From NCBI GenBank assembly GCA_938073925.1, contig CALJGH010000177.1, positions 1-5,823 of the forward strand: a stretch of 5,823 nt of DNA. Reading direction: 5' to 3'. Each line of letters begins with the position of its first letter. Positions within the stretch are counted from its first letter, which is position 1. Below, one piece after another: positions 4,301 through 5,823 of this stretch. Source of the DNA: an uncultured Nitrospinaceae bacterium (GTDB lineage Bacteria; Nitrospinota; Nitrospinia; Nitrospinales; VA-1). The notes under the pieces are model-generated. The model was not told the origin of the DNA. It did not search any database and saw only the letters and a list, made by a program, of their open reading frames with translations. A program made the translations under genes and the position numbers.

Positions 4301-5719
4301 ATGATTCAAAACAGGCAAGCTCGAACAAAAAAGTCATTGGGATTGGCAAAAAGCGAAAATAGCGTCGAATCGGAATCTGCGGGGCAAGGCGGCCAAGTCT
4401 ATCAAGTTAGCCAGCTAACGCGTGATATCAAAGCGATTATGGAAGCCGCGTTCGACTCCATCTGGGTAGAAGGCGAGATTTCCAATTTCAGAACTGTGGC
4501 TTCGGGCCATAGTTATTTTGTTCTCAAGGACGACAAGTCACAAATCCGTTGTGTTTTGTTTAAAGGTCATAGGGCGGGGATAAAATTTCAGCCCGAAGAT
4601 GGAGATCAGGTCTTGCTGTTTGGAAGAGTCACTGTCTATGATGCGCGCGGAGAATATCAGATAGTCACCGAAAGTATGGAGCCCAGAGGGTTGGGGGCGT
4701 TGCAAAAAGCTTTTGAGCAATTAAAAATCAAGCTGGAAAAAGAAGGGCTATTTGATGAAGAAAAAAAGAAACCCTTGCCTGAATTTCCGTGGAAAATCGG
4801 GGTGGTCACCTCTTCTACCGGAGCCGCGGTAAGAGACATCCTTAATATAGTGAGACGGAGAAACTCAAAGGTTTCTGTATTGCTTTATCCGGCAAAAGTG
4901 CAGGGAGAAGGTGCGGCAGAAGAAATTGCCCGCGGTATACACGAACTGAATCAAAGAGAAGATATCGAGGTCATCATTGTCGGGCGAGGCGGTGGTTCTT
5001 TAGAAGATTTGTGGGCTTTTAACGAAGAAGAAGTTGCAAGAGCTATCACAGCTTCTCGTATTCCCATTGTTTCAGCAGTGGGACATGAAATAGATTTCAC
5101 CATTGCAGATTTCGCTGCAGATTTGAGGGCGCCGACTCCCTCAGCAGCGGCAGAATTAACAGTGCCCATTCTTAACGATACCCTCCGCGACATTGGTTCG
5201 CTGAATGAAGCACTGATAAATTCCCTGCAACAGAAATTACAATATTATTACGATTTGTTGAAAAGGTTGATGGACAGGCGGTTTTTTCATCAGCCGAAGG
5301 AAATATTCAACCCACAAATCCAACGAGTTGATGAACTGCATTCTCGCCTGCTTCGAGGACTGGAACAAAATCTGCTTACTCATCAACAAAGATTGCAGGA
5401 CAAAATCCATCGATTGTTTCAGGCTTCCCCAGAAAAAAGCATTCCGTATATGAAAGAAAACCTGGGCATGCTGGAAAAAAGAATGCTGCATATCATTCAA
5501 TCCAACCTCCTTTTGAACAAAGAACGTTTTGAAGGTATATTAAAAAACCTGAACGCATTCAATCCGCTGTCGATTTTAGAAAGGGGATACAGTATTTGTT
5601 CTAAAGGTGAGAAATCCTTGAAAAGTATAGAGGGAGTAAATCCGGGAGACTCTGTTAAAGTAAGGCTAGCTCAGGGGGAATTGGACTGTACAGTGAAAAA
5701 AATTATAGAGGGAGATTAA
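4301..5719 (+). CDS. xseA: Exodeoxyribonuclease VII large subunit XseA
   Basis: XseA is the catalytic subunit of exonuclease VII, which degrades single-stranded DNA from both ends to short acid-insoluble oligonucleotides and acts in repair and recombination. The 472-residue protein has an N-terminal OB-fold (about 32-130, with IWVEGEISNF and SGHSYFVLKD), a catalytic domain (about 160-290) and a long coiled-coil C-terminal part that in the known enzyme binds the XseB subunits. Asp179, Arg229 (VGRGGGSLEDLWAFN), His262 and Asp265 (VGHEIDFTIADFAADLRAPTPS) reproduce the spacing of the E. coli residues 155, 205, 238 and 241. The C-terminal tail NPLSILERGYSI is also typical. No Shine-Dalgarno sequence is seen before the ATG at 4301, so translation may be coupled to folD. 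About 20 residues before VYQVSQLT are extra, charged and Ser-rich compared with E. coli; there is no later ATG before the OB-fold. Confidence 0.97.
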   Translation: MIQNRQARTKKSLGLAKSENSVESESAGQGGQVYQVSQLTRDIKAIMEAAFDSIWVEGEISNFRTVASGHSYFVLKDDKSQIRCVLFKGHRAGIKFQPEDGDQVLLFGRVTVYDARGEYQIVTESMEPRGLGALQKAFEQLKIKLEKEGLFDEEKKKPLPEFPWKIGVVTSSTGAAVRDILNIVRRRNSKVSVLLYPAKVQGEGAAEEIARGIHELNQREDIEVIIVGRGGGSLEDLWAFNEEEVARAITASRIPIVSAVGHEIDFTIADFAADLRAPTPSAAAELTVPILNDTLRDIGSLNEALINSLQQKLQYYYDLLKRLMDRRFFHQPKEIFNPQIQRVDELHSRLLRGLEQNLLTHQQRLQDKIHRLFQASPEKSIPYMKENLGMLEKRMLHIIQSNLLLNKERFEGILKNLNAFNPLSILERGYSICSKGEKSLKSIEGVNPGDSVKVRLAQGELDCTVKKIIEGD

Positions 5720-5747
5720 TATGAGGTTTGTTACAGGTCTTTTATAG
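5707..5747 (+). other. Ribosome-binding site and 8-codon stub after xseA
   Basis: AGAGGGAG (5707-5714) stands 6 bases before an ATG at 5721, one base past the xseA stop, so it looks like the start of a next operon gene. The frame MRFVTGLL ends at TAG 5745-5747. The expected neighbour in many genomes would be xseB, but nothing like it follows. The stub overlaps the end of the convergent minus-strand gene by 17 bp. It may be a vestige of a deleted gene or a chance start. Confidence 0.4.
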
Positions 5748-5823
5748 ACAAGATCCCAACAACTTCATCGTTTCGAATAACTGTAAGGTGTCGAACAGAT
5801 TTTTCGCGTAACATTTCTCTGGC
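5731..5823 (-). CDS. CBS-domain protein, C-terminal end only (runs off the window)
   Basis: The last 30 codons of a minus-strand gene are visible: AREMLREKSVRHLTVIRND then EVVGILSIKDL and TAA at 5733-5731. This is the closing half of a CBS domain, where xRHLPVVDxGxxVGIlSixDL is the standard form; such domains bind adenosine nucleotides and sense energy state or regulate a linked enzyme or channel. Proteins ending this way are often two-CBS stand-alone modules, but the N-terminal part is outside the window, so a larger protein cannot be excluded. The gene is convergent with xseA, with 11 bp between the two stop codons and no visible terminator stem between them. Confidence 0.8.
   Translation of the reverse strand, partial: AREMLREKSVRHLTVIRNDEVVGILSIKDL

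Noticed and set aside
1..5823. CRISPR array, toxin-antitoxin pair or phage-defence cassette
   Set aside because: No regularly spaced repeats, no paired small genes in an operon, and no nuclease, helicase or reverse-transcriptase motifs outside XseA, which is a housekeeping exonuclease.

Overview
The window looks like a stretch of a Gram-negative bacterial chromosome in which two well-kept housekeeping genes sit beside an AT-rich, decaying accessory region. The protein-level flavour (CxxCH cytochrome of the kind that ends in LYVRSFGK, an NtrC-type C-terminal tail, folD followed directly by xseA) would fit a deltaproteobacterial or Nitrospinota-like lineage, but this is an inference from general impression. 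No marker gene here fixes the taxon.

Layout. Positions 1-474 are the right end of an IS3-family insertion sequence: the end of a DDE transposase killed by an in-frame TAG, then a recognisable terminal inverted repeat. Positions 592-1340 hold three gene pieces joined back to back: a 98-residue three-helix membrane ORF, a fragment resembling the DUF1264/OBAP family, and a c-type cytochrome fragment whose CxxCH part and C-terminal part lie in different frames. On the minus strand, 1518-1676 is a 52-codon gene with a near-perfect Shine-Dalgarno sequence and a small hairpin in its leader. 1935-2390 encodes a 151-residue Ala/Glu-rich coiled-coil protein of unknown role. 2429-2776 (minus) is a complete glutaredoxin-coupled arsenate reductase, ArsC, with all its expected catalytic residues. 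The 665 bp between arsC and folD contain two further remnants: the N-terminal end of a glyoxalase/VOC-like domain and the Fis-type helix-turn-helix end of an NtrC-family regulator.

The right half is ordinary metabolism. folD (one-carbon folate metabolism) and xseA (exonuclease VII large subunit, DNA repair) are 16 bp apart and probably co-transcribed from an extended -10 promoter just before folD. The small subunit xseB is not where it is often found. Instead a good ribosome-binding site leads into an 8-codon stub that runs into a convergent gene, of which only the last 30 codons (a CBS-domain end) lie in the window.

I see no CRISPR array, no tRNA or rRNA, and no clear new multi-gene system. 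The most worthwhile unexplained items are the 52-residue gene with its structured leader, the composite of gene fragments at 592-1340, and the missing xseB next to a strong but empty start site.
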